Assembly: GCA_917880885.1 (NCBI GenBank)
Contig: OU862913.1
Span: forward strand, 30,327,286-30,391,285
Source: Limnephilus marmoratus
Taxonomy: Eukaryota > Arthropoda > Insecta > Trichoptera > Limnephilidae
Reading direction: 5' to 3'
DNA length: 64,000 bases
Below, one piece after another: positions 49,590-60,246 of the stretch; position 1 is the stretch's first letter; every line of letters begins with the position of its first letter. The notes below the pieces were generated by a model. That model made no database searches, was not told the origin of the DNA, and saw nothing but the letters and a program-made list of their open reading frames with translations. Both the position numbers and the translations under genes were made by a program.

Positions 49590-50409
49590 CAGTGAAACCC
49601 TCTTAAGAAGTTCCCGCTTAACTCGTTGTGGGCCGTTCGGACACCGGTGTCCGCGAGGTGGCGCGCCATTTTGAAATGCAATTTTGACCCTTATGTATAC
49701 AGAAAGTGTATGAAGAACAATGTCAGAAACGCTTGCTCTATTATCGTACTTTACCATAGAGAAAACCGCAATGAGACAAGTCACTTCGAATAATTTATAT
49801 TAAATTTTCCGTAGTCCGGGATGTAAAAAGATTCTGAGCATGCGCGAAAAAAAATATGTTGTTTCTACTATTTTGGACCCTTCTATGTACAAAATCTGTA
49901 AATAAAGTGTCAGAATCGCTGGCGCCAACATTCCCTATGGTATGGGTAAAGACTTCATTCACCCTGTAGCCACAAAATATTTAAAAATAACTTTTTTGTC
50001 TGTGGGCATCTCCAACTGCCAACTGTCATTTTGGCGGCCGCGTCACATTGCCGATGCGTGACATGCGTGTACCTCGAATAAAACATCATAAAACCTATCA
50101 ATTTACGTAATTACGCAAGTAATGTTATTTTGGTAAATAGTTTATTGTTCTAGGAATGTGTTTCAGTCAATAAAATATACGATAGGTTAAATTTAATCCA
50201 CAAAACATTCAATTGAAGATCGTGAAATTTCCGTGTTTTTTTGGAAAAACCTGGCCCACAACGGGTTAAGAAGTTTTGTGGCTTAAGAAGTTTGGTTTTT
50301 TCGGTCCCTCGGTCCAAAATTGGCCCAATTTTTCCGCATATAAGGTTTTCCTGCTTAAGAAGTTTGTTTTTTCCGGTCCCGTGGAAAACTTCTTAAGAGG
50401 GTTTCACTG
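49590..50409. mobile_element. Pogo-like short element with a nested TTAA element
   Basis: Termini CAGTGAAACCCTCTTAAGAAG and CTTCTTAAGAGGGTTTCACTG are perfect inverted repeats flanked by TA, the layout of pogo-group Tc1/mariner elements. No transposase frame. Confidence 0.9.
49622..50265. mobile_element. TTAA-type short element, family M1'
   Basis: TTAA at 49618-49621 and 50266-50269. Terminal repeat CTCGTTGTGGGCC / GGCCCACAACGGG. Nearly identical to 3203-3771 but with more of the interior kept. Confidence 0.88.
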
Positions 50410-50779
50410 TAACTCTTTAAGTGAATTTCTACCAAATTATCAAGCTTTTTTGAACCTCAAAGTAACAGTCTTTTGTTTGGCTTTCTCTGAAAATGACCAG
50501 CATTTAAAATGCCCATTCTTCAAAGCGCTTTGAGTGACTGTCTCTCAAAATATCCACCATTTACAGCATGATATCTCTAAGTAACCAGCATTTAAATCAT
50601 CTACCTTCAAAGTTACAATTAGTTGAGTGACTGTATCCAAAAGTAACCACACTTTAAAGTATTATTCCTTAAAGAGATTTTCTTTGAGTGGCTGTCTGTC
50701 AAAATCATCAGATTTCAAAGCATTTATTCCCCAAAGTGACACCGAGTGATTTTCTCTGAAAGTAACAATTTTTTATACT

Positions 50780-51260
50780 TCCTCGAATTAACCGATGTTG
50801 TTGTCTTATCATCTATTAAAGTGAATGTCTCAAAGTTACTCTCTCAAAATAACACTCGCATCAAGTGACTCATCATCTCTCATAATGATTGTCACTCAAA
50901 GTAACAGTCGCATCAAGTGACTCATCATCTCTCATAGTGAATATCTCTCAAAATGGCCGTCTCGCAAAGCGACCATCTCTAAAGTAACTGTCTCTCAGAG
51001 TGACGGCCTCTTAAAGCGACCGTCTCTTAATGCAATTGTCTCCCAAAGTAACAGGTCGCATCAAGTGACTCGTCATCTCTCATAGTGAATATCTCTCAAA
51101 GTGGCCGTCTCGCAAAGCGACCATCTCTACAGTGACCGTCTCTCAGAGTGACTGCCTCCTAAAGCGACTATCTCTCAAAGCAATTGTCTCCCAAAGTAAC
51201 AGGTCGCATCGAATGACTCCATCTCTCAAAGTGACCGCCTCCCAAAGTGAGTCCAACTCT
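50780..51260 (+). repeat. Degenerate CTCTCAAAGTGACCGT minisatellite
   Basis: Short units (CTCTCAAAGTGACxGT) arranged in longer blocks of about 130 bp that repeat (TCAAGTGACTCATCATCTCTC at 50865, 50913 and 51062). 51260-51590 is AT-rich with nothing recognised. Confidence 0.75.
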
Positions 51261-51589
51261 CACCGAATGTTTTACAATAACAATGAAAAGTGTATAAGAC
51301 CGCACCGCACATTGACTATTTTTACCGCCAACCTTGAATAACTAAACAGTAATTAGTGTTGTACGTTTTGTAAAGACAATGTAAAAATATATTGGAAAAA
51401 AAAACTGTAAAAAACTAAATAATGTATAAATAACAAAAAAAAACTATTTTTGGCTTTTTTATTTCATTTAAGTTAAGGTATACATACATAAACAAAAAAT
51501 AATTATAAAAAATTACAAAAAACAATATTTGAAGCAGAACAATCTTATACAAATACATAGTACATAATTTTATTGTAAACCCTACACCA

Positions 51590-52180
51590 CTTCAGGTACT
51601 TTCCCACCTTTCTCTCCCCCATCTCCTTCTCCCAACTACTAGCCTTCAGCCTCTCAACATACCTTAACCAGTTATTTGCCGGAGACGCGCGTATTGGGCG
51701 CATGCGCGGGAAAAAAATTATGTTTGTCTGCGATTTTGACCCTTCTAAATCTGTATGAAGGACTAGGTCAGAATTGCTTGCGCCAACATTTCCCCATAAG
51801 ACGGGTAAAAATTTCAATCACCTTGCAACCCCAGAATATTTTTAAACGATTTTATCTGTGGCATGAAAATGTCAAATTTGCCGCGAATTTTATCTTTCAA
51901 AGTCGATGTGTGTTCCTTGACTAAAACATCGTAAAACCTATTAATTTATGTAATTAATGCAAGTAATGTTGTTTTGGTACATAGTTTATTGTTCTAGGAA
52001 TGTGTTTCGGTCAATAAAATATAATATATCTCAAAATTAATCTACAAACATTCAATTCAAAATTCAAAATGGTGTTTTGTTATGAAATTTCCGTATTTTG
52101 GAAATTTGGAAATTTCCTGGATTTTGATGGCCTTTGACCGGTTAATTGGGATGCCGTAGTCCCGCGTAAAAAAAAACATT
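51590..52180 (+). mobile_element. SINE S1 copy interrupted by an M1 element
   Basis: S1 ends at CCTCTCAACATACC and resumes after the M1 element as TTGGGGATGCCGTAGTCCC; M1 sits where the palindrome would be. Confidence 0.65.
51668..52141 (-). mobile_element. TTAA-type short element, family M1
   Basis: TTAA at 51664-51667 and 52142-52145. Confidence 0.85.
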
Positions 52181-52207
52181 AGTACTTAGTAATTTTCATA
52201 CCTAAAG

Positions 52208-53082
52208 GCTCGATGACACTGAGCGAGTTTACAAGCTACTATCTACTAAGTTTAACCTGTCAGGGCGGAAAAAACACGGAAATTCCCTAACAAAGCACGA
52301 CTTTGAATTTTGAATTGAATGTTTTGTGGATTAATTTTGAGTTACCGTTTATTTTATTGACCGAAACACATTCCTAGAACAATAAACTATGTACCAAAAC
52401 AACATTACTTGCGATAATTACGTAAATTGATAGGTTTTACAATGTTTTTGTCGAGAAACACATATTGACTTTGACAAATAAAATTGGCGGCAAATTTGAC
52501 ATTTTGATGCCACAGAAAAAATGATTTAAAAATATTCTGGGGTTGCAAGGTGAATGAAATTGTTACCCATCTTATGGGGTAATGTTGACGCAAGCGATTC
52601 TGACCTTGTTCTTCATACAAATTCTGTACATAGAAGGGTCAAAATCGCAAACATATTTTTTTTGAAATATTTTTTCGCGCATGCGGGCATCCGCGCGTCT
52701 CCGGCCGATTACAGGTTAAAAGCGGGTAAATCGGCGAGTGAGATTGTCATGATGACCCACAAAACTGTCCACTCACTCAATAGCGTAGGAAACTGAGGTC
52801 GCTGCTAGCGCCAGCAACAAGAATAACGACGCCTGCGTGAACTAATTCTTCAGATGTTTGACAGTCGAAATCAGCTGTTTATTGGCAGCCATCTTGAAAA
52901 ACATAAATAAACCAATCACGAGCAAGCGTGTGGCGAGTAAAGTTGACGACCTTTCAACTTTTTTCGTAGATGGTCAACAATCTGCTCGTTAGCAAGTGAC
53001 ACGATGACACTGAGCGAGTTTACTAACAGATAGTGAATTTGCCAGATAGTAGCTTGTAAACTCGCTCTGTGTCATTGACGCT
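52208..53082. mobile_element. Long-TIR short element with nested M1
   Basis: Ends GATGACACTGAGCGAGTTTA and the inverted partner near 53045-53082 match over about 35 bp (TACAAGCTACTATCT). A second internal copy of the end sits near 53000. No coding frame. Confidence 0.75.
52256..52715 (+). mobile_element. TTAA-type short element, family M1
   Basis: TTAA at 52252-52255 and 52716-52719; ends CCTGTCAGG and GATTACAGG. Confidence 0.85.
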
Positions 53083-53252
53083 TAAAAGAAGATTCTGCTA
53101 TAATCAGTTGCAAAACAGTAATCACGGACAAAAATTATGTGTCCTTACAAAATGTAGGTGTAGATACAGAGTCTATTTTATTGGTATTTCAATGTAACCT
53201 GCCTGGTTGAACTACAGCTTTGTTCTTTGCAATCATGCTTAGTCATGCATTT

Positions 53253-53424
53253 TGGGGGGTGGATAAGGGTACCACCGCCCTAGGAACCATTCCTCTTCTT
53301 CCTTTCCTTAAAAAGACACTTCCACCCAAAAAAAATCTTCCACTCCAAACCATCCCCTAAGATGACAGGCCCTGAGGGAAATTATTTTTCTTAGGGCCTC
53401 CTGTGTGGAGCTAATGTAAAAAAA
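53253..53424 (+). mobile_element. SINE S2, 3' part, inside a tandem duplication
   Basis: The tail hairpin, CTCCTGTGTGGAGCTAATGT and A-tail are present. It lies between near-duplicates of GTATTTCAATGTA..CTGCxTGG (53185 and 53440). Confidence 0.7.
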
Positions 53425-53702
53425 GTCTGTATTACAGGTATTTCAATGTATTCTGCTTGGAAGAACTAACAGCTTTGTTCTCCTGCAATTATGCTTAGTC
53501 TGTATTACAGATATTTCAATGGAGCCTGCCTGGATGAATTAGCAGCATTGATTCTCTTCTCCAACTGTCGATAACAAATAATTCAGAAGAGATTGAGACA
53601 TCTCTTATTAAAAAGTGAAACTAATAAGTTGTCTTTGTGATTAATCGTAGTATACAACACACAGGAAGTTTTGAAATTATTCCAATTAATGTCTTCAAAT
53701 TT

Positions 53703-53758
53703 GCCACATTTTGGCCAGTGGACGCTCGAGGGTGTTTTCAAACTGGCCAAAATGTGGC
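53703..53758. other. 17-bp perfect hairpin just downstream of the 53784 gene
   Basis: GCCACATTTTGGCCAGT (53703-53719) pairs exactly with 53742-53758, loop 22 nt. It lies about 25 bp beyond the minus-strand stop codon, so it would fall in the 3' UTR. Confidence 0.7.
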
Positions 53759-53783
53759 CAAAAATGTTCCAGTGCTTTTGGGT

Positions 53784-54818
53784 TTAACAGTTGTCATGTT
53801 TGTCAAAATTCATACTTTGACAGTAATAATTATTGTTGTATTTTTGTCTGTCAAAAAGATACACATACAGACACCAGTAGTAATTATAATATCCATGCTT
53901 TTGACAAAAATACGGCCGAAAATTTGCATTGTCATTGCAAGGTGGCAAAACTGTCGGTACAAAGTGATCTGGACATTCTGTCATTGCCACAGATTTATCT
54001 GGACAATCTGTCGTTACCACAGATTTATCTGGACAATCTGTCGTTGCCACAGATTTATCTGGACATTCTGTCGTTGTCACAAATGTATCTGGACACTCTG
54101 TCGTCGGCACCAATGTATCTGGACATTCTGTCGTTGTCACAAATTTATCTGGACATTCTGTCGTTGCCACAAATGTATTTGGACATTCTGTCGTACTTAC
54201 ATTTTCCGAAAATCCATAATTGTTTTCTTTACCAAGAACAACATTTTTAAATTCTTTGCTGCCATTTTTTTGGTCACCAAAAACATAATTAATCTCAATT
54301 GTCAATCTATCCGTGGTAAATTCTGACTCGTTTATTTTAATATCTGTCTCTAAATAGTGATTTTTTAACATATTTTCATTTGTTGAATTCCAATCAATAT
54401 TTGTGAAATTTTTTTCTTCAAATTCACCCACTCGGTCATTAGGCAAAATTCCTTCAAAATTGTTAATTTCTCGGGTAAAATTTTTTGATGCAGTATTTAT
54501 AAAATTCTTTTTTTCGAAGTCATAATTTTTAAAAATGGAATTTACAAGTGAGCGCATCGGTGAACCAATCATAGAGAAAAGTATTAATTCCATGGATTCT
54601 ATCATTTTTCGTTTCTTTTCTGCATTTCTATTCAAGTTATCGTCTTGTTTATCTTCATCTATGACGTCTGGTTTTTCTTCTCCACTTGAATTCTGGGTTT
54701 GATTTTCAAAATTAGTGATGCCAATTTCTATTTCTGTGGTGTTAGTTTGAAGGTCTGTTTTATTTTTATAATTATCTTCATTTTCAGCACCATTTGTAGC
54801 AAAAATTACGAAGGAAAT
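53784..54818 (-). CDS. Unrecognised repeat protein, main exon
   Basis: Main exon of a minus-strand gene, 344 codons plus stop. Acceptor ...tttttgcag is at its 5' edge. The start is acidic/Asn-rich with many N-x-S/T sites (NKT, NTT, NQT, NSS, NFT, NST, NES, NGS, NVS). A tandem block of about eight 10-residue repeats follows (TTECPDTFVx; DNA 53975-54195, 30-bp period). The C-terminal tail is Cys- and Tyr-rich (YFCQKHGYYNYYWCLYVYLF), ending HDNC. With the exon at 55738-55776 it begins with a signal-peptide-like stretch (SIFLLIQISFVIFATNGA). Probably secreted and glycosylated; no family recognised. The plus-strand frames over the repeat are shadows. Confidence 0.72.
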   Translation of the reverse strand: MSFVIFATNGAENEDNYKNKTDLQTNTTEIEIGITNFENQTQNSSGEEKPDVIDEDKQDDNLNRNAEKKRKMIESMELILFSMIGSPMRSLVNSIFKNYDFEKKNFINTASKNFTREINNFEGILPNDRVGEFEEKNFTNIDWNSTNENMLKNHYLETDIKINESEFTTDRLTIEINYVFGDQKNGSKEFKNVVLGKENNYGFSENVSTTECPNTFVATTECPDKFVTTTECPDTLVPTTECPDTFVTTTECPDKSVATTDCPDKSVVTTDCPDKSVAMTECPDHFVPTVLPPCNDNANFRPYFCQKHGYYNYYWCLYVYLFDRQKYNNNYYCQSMNFDKHDNC

Positions 54819-54849
54819 CTGCAAAAAGAAAAAAACATATTTTGAAGCA

Positions 54850-54995
54850 TGTACTCTTCCTTTTTGAGATGGGAAAGGGAAGGAGATGGGGAAAGAGAAG
54901 GTTAAGAAGTACTTGGCTATTCAGATCTGAAAACCAAACATCGCTAAAGCGATTTCAAGCAACTTTGTGATTGGTGGTCTTTCGGTAGGGTGATA
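54850..54995 (-). mobile_element. SINE S1 fragment
   Basis: GGGAAAGGGAAGGAGATGGGG and GGTGGTCTTTCGGTAGGGTG, S1 body in reverse, next to the possible cassette exon. Confidence 0.55.
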
Positions 54996-55000
54996 CTTAC

Positions 55001-55102
55001 GTCACATTCACGCAGCTTGTTTTTTTCGTATTCCATATTCAAGATTTTACCGTTCACACCTGTGGTAATATTTAAAAAACGAGTGTGCTTTAGACCACAC
55101 GA
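55001..55102 (-). CDS. Possible 102-nt cassette exon of the same gene
   Basis: Acceptor gttttacttcag and a strong donor gtaagt enclose 34 open codons (including KHTRFLNITTGVNGK), phase 0 to 0, so inclusion keeps the frame. Inclusion would break up the signal peptide, so it may be an alternative or false exon. Confidence 0.35.
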
Positions 55103-55139
55103 CTGAAGTAAAACTAAAAGACAAACCTCGTCCAATGAA

Positions 55140-55630
55140 CCCAGGTATCCCTGCTAAGTTACCAAACGTAGTGAACAGGGTGACCTATGACGTAGGGGTG
55201 ACATATGACCTTGGGGTGAAATATGACCATGGGGTGACCTATGACCTTGGGTGACCTACGACCTTAGGGTGACCTACGACTTGGGGTGACCTACGACCTT
55301 GGGGTGACCTACGACCTTGGGGTGACCTACGACTTTGGGGTGACCTACGACCTTGGGGTGACCAACCTTATCCTTATCACTCCCCAAGTCAAATGTCCAT
55401 GAAGGCCCCACCGTTCGCCTAGCAATCAATCACCGTTTGCATCGATTACCGTTCGCATGACATTTTTGGTAACAATCACCACTTTTCGTAACGCATTCAC
55501 CAGCTTACTCCCCCAAGTCGAGCGTGCGTAAAGAAGTTTTACTTCAAAAAGCATCCCCAAAGTTGACATAGGCTCTGTGGGGAATTATTTTCCTCAGGGC
55601 CTCCTGTGTAGAACTAATGTAAAAATAAAT
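55140..55630. repeat. 18-bp minisatellite grown from SINE S2 sequence, plus S2 tail
   Basis: After an S2 start (CTGCTAAGTTACCAAACGTAG) the S2 words GGGGTGACCTATG expand into about eleven copies of GGGGTGACCTACGACCTT (55180-55370). An S2-type 3' tail (CTCAGGGCCTCCTGTGTAG) lies at 55545-55630. Confidence 0.75.
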
Positions 55631-55737
55631 AAAAAAAAACAGCCTTTCAAAATTACACAAATTGTGAATGCCATAGCTCCACTAGCTCCGGGCATTTGGG
55701 ATTGTGTGCACGTAATATATAATAAATAATATCTTAC

Positions 55738-55776
55738 CTGTATCAATAAAAAAATCGACATTTTAAAATTGTCCAT
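55738..55776 (-). CDS. First coding exon of the 53784 gene (signal peptide start)
   Basis: ATG at 55774-55776 gives MDNFKMSIFLLIQ, then donor gtaaga, phase 0, matching the main exon. Joining the two gives a continuous hydrophobic core followed by a small-residue cleavage site. The intron carries SINE and minisatellite sequence. Confidence 0.6.
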
Positions 55777-56075
55777 TTTAACAGCTAATTCACTGCGGCC
55801 TTTATGACTTTTCTTAGAAAACTGATGTTGGTTTTCAGATCTTTTCTAAGAGAACAATGCTCCAATTGTTATTTTATTGATTAGAGGTTGAATACAATGG
55901 TTAAATATAAAATTTTAATGCAATTAACCAAGTAACATCACGCTGTGTCCGCAAGGGTAGGCAGAGAGGATAGACAGCCACACAATTCTGTTCTGGCGTG
56001 CACTGTAATTCAAATTCATATATCGTCTCATGCATACTCTTTTGTGCTTTTGATTCTTGACGTGATCTGACTAAA

Positions 56076-57390
56076 GGGTAATTTTTTGGGATTAGTGTCC
56101 ATGGCTATTACGAATTATCAATATTATTTTATGGAATGGAAGCATGGACGCTTACGGAAGAATTAATTAGGCGACTTGAGGCATTCGAGATGTGGATCTA
56201 CAGAAGAATACTTAAAATAAGCTGGATGGACAGGGTCACAAATGAAGATGTTATGGTTCGGATGAATAAAGAAAAGGAAGTAATTAAAACCATAAAAATC
56301 CGAAAACTTCAATATCTTGGACACGTGATGAGACATCCAGAGAAGTATGAGATCTTGCATCTCATAATGCAGGGAAAGATTGCCGGAAGACGGGGCCCTG
56401 GAAGAAGGAGAACCTCATGGCTGAAAAACCTGAGACAGTGGTTTGGCCAGTCTACCGTGGAGCTGTTCCGGGCCGCAGTAAACAAAGTCCGCATAGCCAA
56501 CATGATAGCCAACGTCCGTTGAACGGACAAGGCACAAGAAGAAGAAGAAGAATGCTATTACGAATAATTTTTAGAAAAAAACTTTAGATTCGCCTTAATC
56601 ACTATAAAAGGAACCTTTTTGCATCACGGCCGGCGGAAAATAATGCATTTTAATTTTCAATGTCGTTAAATAAAATTTCACTTCGCGAACCGATACTACG
56701 ACAGCCCGCCTGCCATTTTTTCACTGTTATGTTGGTATCCCTGACCTGATACAAACAAGAGCTAGATACGATTGTAGCCGACTTCGTGGGATACATAATA
56801 AGGCGCGTAATTATGAAAAACAGAATTAATAATATAATGTAAACGAACCTCTAATCAGGCACTGGAATGGAGACAAACCATTCAAATCCTGGGATGTTTT
56901 TTAAAATAAAGATAATATACACAAGCCCGCTACATAAACCCTGCTTTGCCAGACAAACCGTTCAAAAACGTAGGCTGTTTTTTAAAGTAAAGATAACATA
57001 CACAATCCCGCTAGACAAACCCTACTTTGCCAGACAAACCATTTAAAAACGCAGGCTGTTTTTTAAAGTAAAGATAACAAACACAAGCCCGCTAGACAAA
57101 TTTCATAATTACGCGCCTTATTATGTATCCTACGAAGTAGGCTACAATCGTATCTAGCTCTTATTTGTATCAGGTCAAGGTTACCAATATAACAGTGACA
57201 AAATGGCGGGCGGGCTGTCGCAGTATCGGTTCGCGAAGTGAAATTTTATTTAACGAAATTGAAAATTAAAATGCATTATTTTCCGCCGGCCGTGATGCAA
57301 AAAGTTCCTTTATAGTGATTAAGGCGGATCTAAAGTTTTTTTCTAAAAATTATTCGTAATAGCCATGGACACTAATCCCAAAAATTTACC
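56076..57390. mobile_element. Fold-back element with about 300-bp inverted arms
   Basis: Left arm 56076-56103 plus 56566-56820 and right arm 57093-57390 are reverse complements over most of their length (GGACACTAATCCCAAAAA, GTTCGCGAAGTGAAATTTTA, GGCGCGTAATTATGAAA). The left arm is split by an L1 insertion. The loop (56820-57092) contains an 81-bp repeat, about three copies. Confidence 0.85.
56104..56553 (+). mobile_element. Non-LTR retrotransposon L1, 5'-truncated insertion
   Basis: 128 open codons from MEAWTLTEEL to IANMIANVR, almost identical to 505-1127 without its stops. 12-bp target duplication GCTATTACGAAT (56104-56115, 56554-56565) and a (GAA)n tail. Recent insertion into the fold-back arm. 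Confidence 0.92.
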
Positions 57391-57439
57391 GACCAAAGTA
57401 TTTGATTCACTTGACCATGCCGTGTATTGCTCGGGCATA

Positions 57440-57788
57440 CGAGGGCGGTCTGAAAAGTTTTCAACCTGAACACGAAGATGGCAGCACTCGTCAATAAAAG
57501 CTAGTGACTGTAGTTGTGCACCTTTTGACAGTTACTCACCAAAGTTTCGGCCATTTCGGACGTGCAGTTTTTAATTGACAGTCGTTTGAATGAGTCGATG
57601 TGTGTGTTTTTGTGAAAATGGAAAAAATTGAGTATCGATCTGTTATTAAATTTTTGTTTTTGAAAGGCAATACGCCTACGCAAATCAAAGATGTGTATGG
57701 GGACTCTGTACCATCATTTACCACAGTGAAATTTTGGGCAGCTGAATTTAAACGTGGCCGTAAGAGCTTGGGAGACGAATGGAAATAG
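57440..57788 (+). mobile_element. Mariner 5' fragment
   Basis: Terminal CGAGGGCGGTCTGAAAAGTT preceded by TA, then a transposase start (ATG at 57618): MEKIEYRSVIKFLFLKGNTP and SFTTVKFWAAEFKRGR, broken off after 57 codons. No right terminus. 57790-58350 is AT-rich without recognised features. Confidence 0.85.
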
Positions 57789-58352
57789 GTACCGATTTCG
57801 ACGCGGTGGCGCAAGTTTTAAATTCGGATTTTAAAGGAGCCCTATTTATAATGTGATTATGAAATTGTTTTATAATGATTACAAACTTGTTTTATAATAA
57901 TATTAAATGTATATTATTAAAAAACAAGTTTATTTTATTTTATCATCTTTTTAATTGGGGTTCAGTGCACAAACGCACTTTAGAAAAAACCGCCACTGGT
58001 CTCACAACATATCTTTTAGATTGCACCGCATTTTTTAATCTCAACCTTTGCAAAACAACATTTAAATCAAAAACGTGACATCAATAAAAAAGTCAGCGTT
58101 TTTTCTTCTTTGTGTATCACACACATCAGCTGATTTAGCAATATAAAAAAATTACTTATTGGCATAATCGGTGCGATTCAATTTGATCAAACGTTTGTTT
58201 TACTGATAACGGCACATTTATTTATTTATTTTTTTATTGTTTTTATTTCTTGCTAGAGCAATTCAGATGAGTTACAGAACTTATTTTAGGACAGGAGGAA
58301 CAAACAAATCATGGGTGGGAGTTAATAGTTAAAATTTTACATATGAATTTAG

Positions 58353-58995
58353 ATATCTCTACATATTATAAAGTAAAGTCCCCCGCGCCGTCTGTCTGTC
58401 TGTCCGTTCGCGATAAACTCGAAAACTACTGAACGGATTTTCATGCGGTTTTCACCAATAGATAGAGTGTTTCGTGAGGAAGGTTTAGGTATGTAATTTG
58501 TCAAGGATTTGTTTAAATTGGTTGAAACATAACGATAATTGTTAGAAGTGTCGGAAAAAGTCAAGCAGCCTGGTAGCTTTCATCGAAAACGCTGCCTAAT
58601 CCTTTTGGGATATAACAAAACAATGCATGGTGGGATACTCCTCTTTTATAGATCTACAAAAAAGTCCACGAAGGTATACATCAATCTTTTACGGATAGCT
58701 TATTATACCCACTCTATCTTCTAAAAAAATGGTCACGTACAATGGGATAATTGGAAAGTTATTTAGACGGATACAGTATTAATCCTTATTAACTTAAATA
58801 CGTTAGTTACACCAAGAATTTCATTCACATTATTATAATCTTTCACACCATCTCTATGTATGTATTATAAATTAAAGTCCTCCGCGGCATCTGTCTGTCT
58901 CTTCGCGATAAACTCAAAGACGGCAGTGGTTACAAAGGTTGGATTTTACAAAGTGTTTTATTAGCCACAGCAACGCGTGGCCGGGTCAGCTAGTT
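58353..58995 (+). mobile_element. Helitron-like non-autonomous element
   Basis: Begins near TCTACATATTATAAAGTAAAG, contains GTCTGTCTGTCTGTCCGTTCG and CTACTGAACGGATTTTCATG, and ends GCAACGCGTGGCCGGGTCAGCTAGT-type sequence with a terminal CTAGT. An internal second start-like block lies near 58863. Confidence 0.65.
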
Positions 58996-59733
58996 AAAAA
59001 TATAAGTTTTACATACAATAAAGACGAAAAAATAAAAGACAGGTTGATTAGAACAAACAACAATAGAAAACAACTAAAGAAAAAAGGAACAAGGTTATAC
59101 AGATATGGATGATTACAACTTAATGGAAAAGAAAAGATGAGAAAAGAAACAAGACAATTGAACACGACAAGAAAATTACATACTTTCATTCTTAAACATA
59201 CTTAAAATATATTCTTTTAAAGTATTACTCTGAATTTTTTTATTTTGCTGGATTTCCTTGTACATATCTGGTAGCGAATTATATAGTGTATAGGCAACAT
59301 AGTTCAGAGATTTTATTCCATATTTTGTAGTATGTGTTTGAGGTATGCAGATTTTATTGGTATTTCGAGTATTGTGAGTGTGGATGTCTTGATTGTAGAG
59401 TGGCTTGATGTTAGTGTGAGGTGATTGTTGGGTAATTTGTAGGATGGTGCTTGTGATTTCATGTTTAGGAAGGACTGTGATTGGAAGAATACCAGAAACT
59501 GAATAGATGTCTCTGACATGGGTGTCCCATGGAAGTCCAAAAACATTTCTGAGAGCTCGGTTTTGAACCACCTGCAGATCAGCTATCAATTTCTTTGAGG
59601 CAAATCCCCAGATAGAGCAGAGATAAGAAAGGTGTGAATGTACCATGGCGTAGTACACTGATGTTAGTAAAGGAATGGGTAGTAATCCTCGGAGTCTATA
59701 AAGTACACCAGTTATGGTGAACTTTATAGACAA
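58996..59733 (-). mobile_element. Non-LTR retrotransposon 3' part (L4 lineage)
   Basis: A 185-codon open frame (59733-59176): VLYRLRGLLPIPLLTSVYYA, HSHLSYLCSIWGFASKKL, LQVVQNRALRNVFGLPWDTH, then a C-terminal tail. This is the thumb/C-terminal region of I- or Jockey-like reverse transcriptases. Its 3' UTR borders the Helitron-like element. Confidence 0.85.
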
Positions 59734-59769
59734 CTTACAGACAATTAATTTTTAATTTTTTTTTAATGT

Positions 59770-59890
59770 GAAACTACACAAGAGTCTTAACTGCTCCCAG
59801 CCATCTGGAGCCAGTGAGACTATGGCATCCCCAATTGGGATATGTTGGGAGGCTGAAGGTAGGCGAACACAGCCAAAGCCATTTCAGGCA
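59770..59890 (-). mobile_element. SINE S1 fragment
   Basis: ACACAAGAGTCTTAACTGC, GGAGCCAGTGAGACTATGGC and CCCCAATTGGGA, S1 in reverse. Confidence 0.6.
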
Positions 59891-59916
59891 ACGTTGACGG
59901 CTGGCGTGATCGAGGG

Positions 59917-60246
59917 GTGAGGCTCTTGACTCGCAATCCAAAGGTCGCAGGATCGAAATTAGTTTGTGTTATTTCACAATTAATTCATTAAAAATAATAT
60001 ATAGCATATTTCAGAGTGGAAATACTCTCAGTATCGCCCAGGTGTAAGACTACCATTCAGAGCTGCTTGAAATGGCTTTAGTCGTATTTGGTGACCAGAT
60101 CTGAGTAGCCAGATGCTTCCCCACCTTCCTCTTCCCTATCTCCTTCCCCTCCCTACTACCTTCAGTTTCACGAAATACCCCAATTGGGGATGCCACAGTC
60201 TCATTGGCTCCAGCGGGACTCCTGTGATGTATTCAGATAAAAAAAG
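59917..60246 (+). mobile_element. SINE S1, near full length with tRNA-like head
   Basis: The head has GTGATCGAGGGGTGAGGC (box A-like) and GCAGGATCGAAATTAG (box B-like). The body follows the S1 order to TGATGTATTCAGATAAAAAAA. Confidence 0.75.

Noticed and set aside
53637..54326. 229- and 179-codon plus-strand frames over the TTECPD repeat
   Set aside because: Shadows of the 30-bp period. The minus-strand frame has a signal peptide, splice sites and N-glycosylation sites, which these lack.
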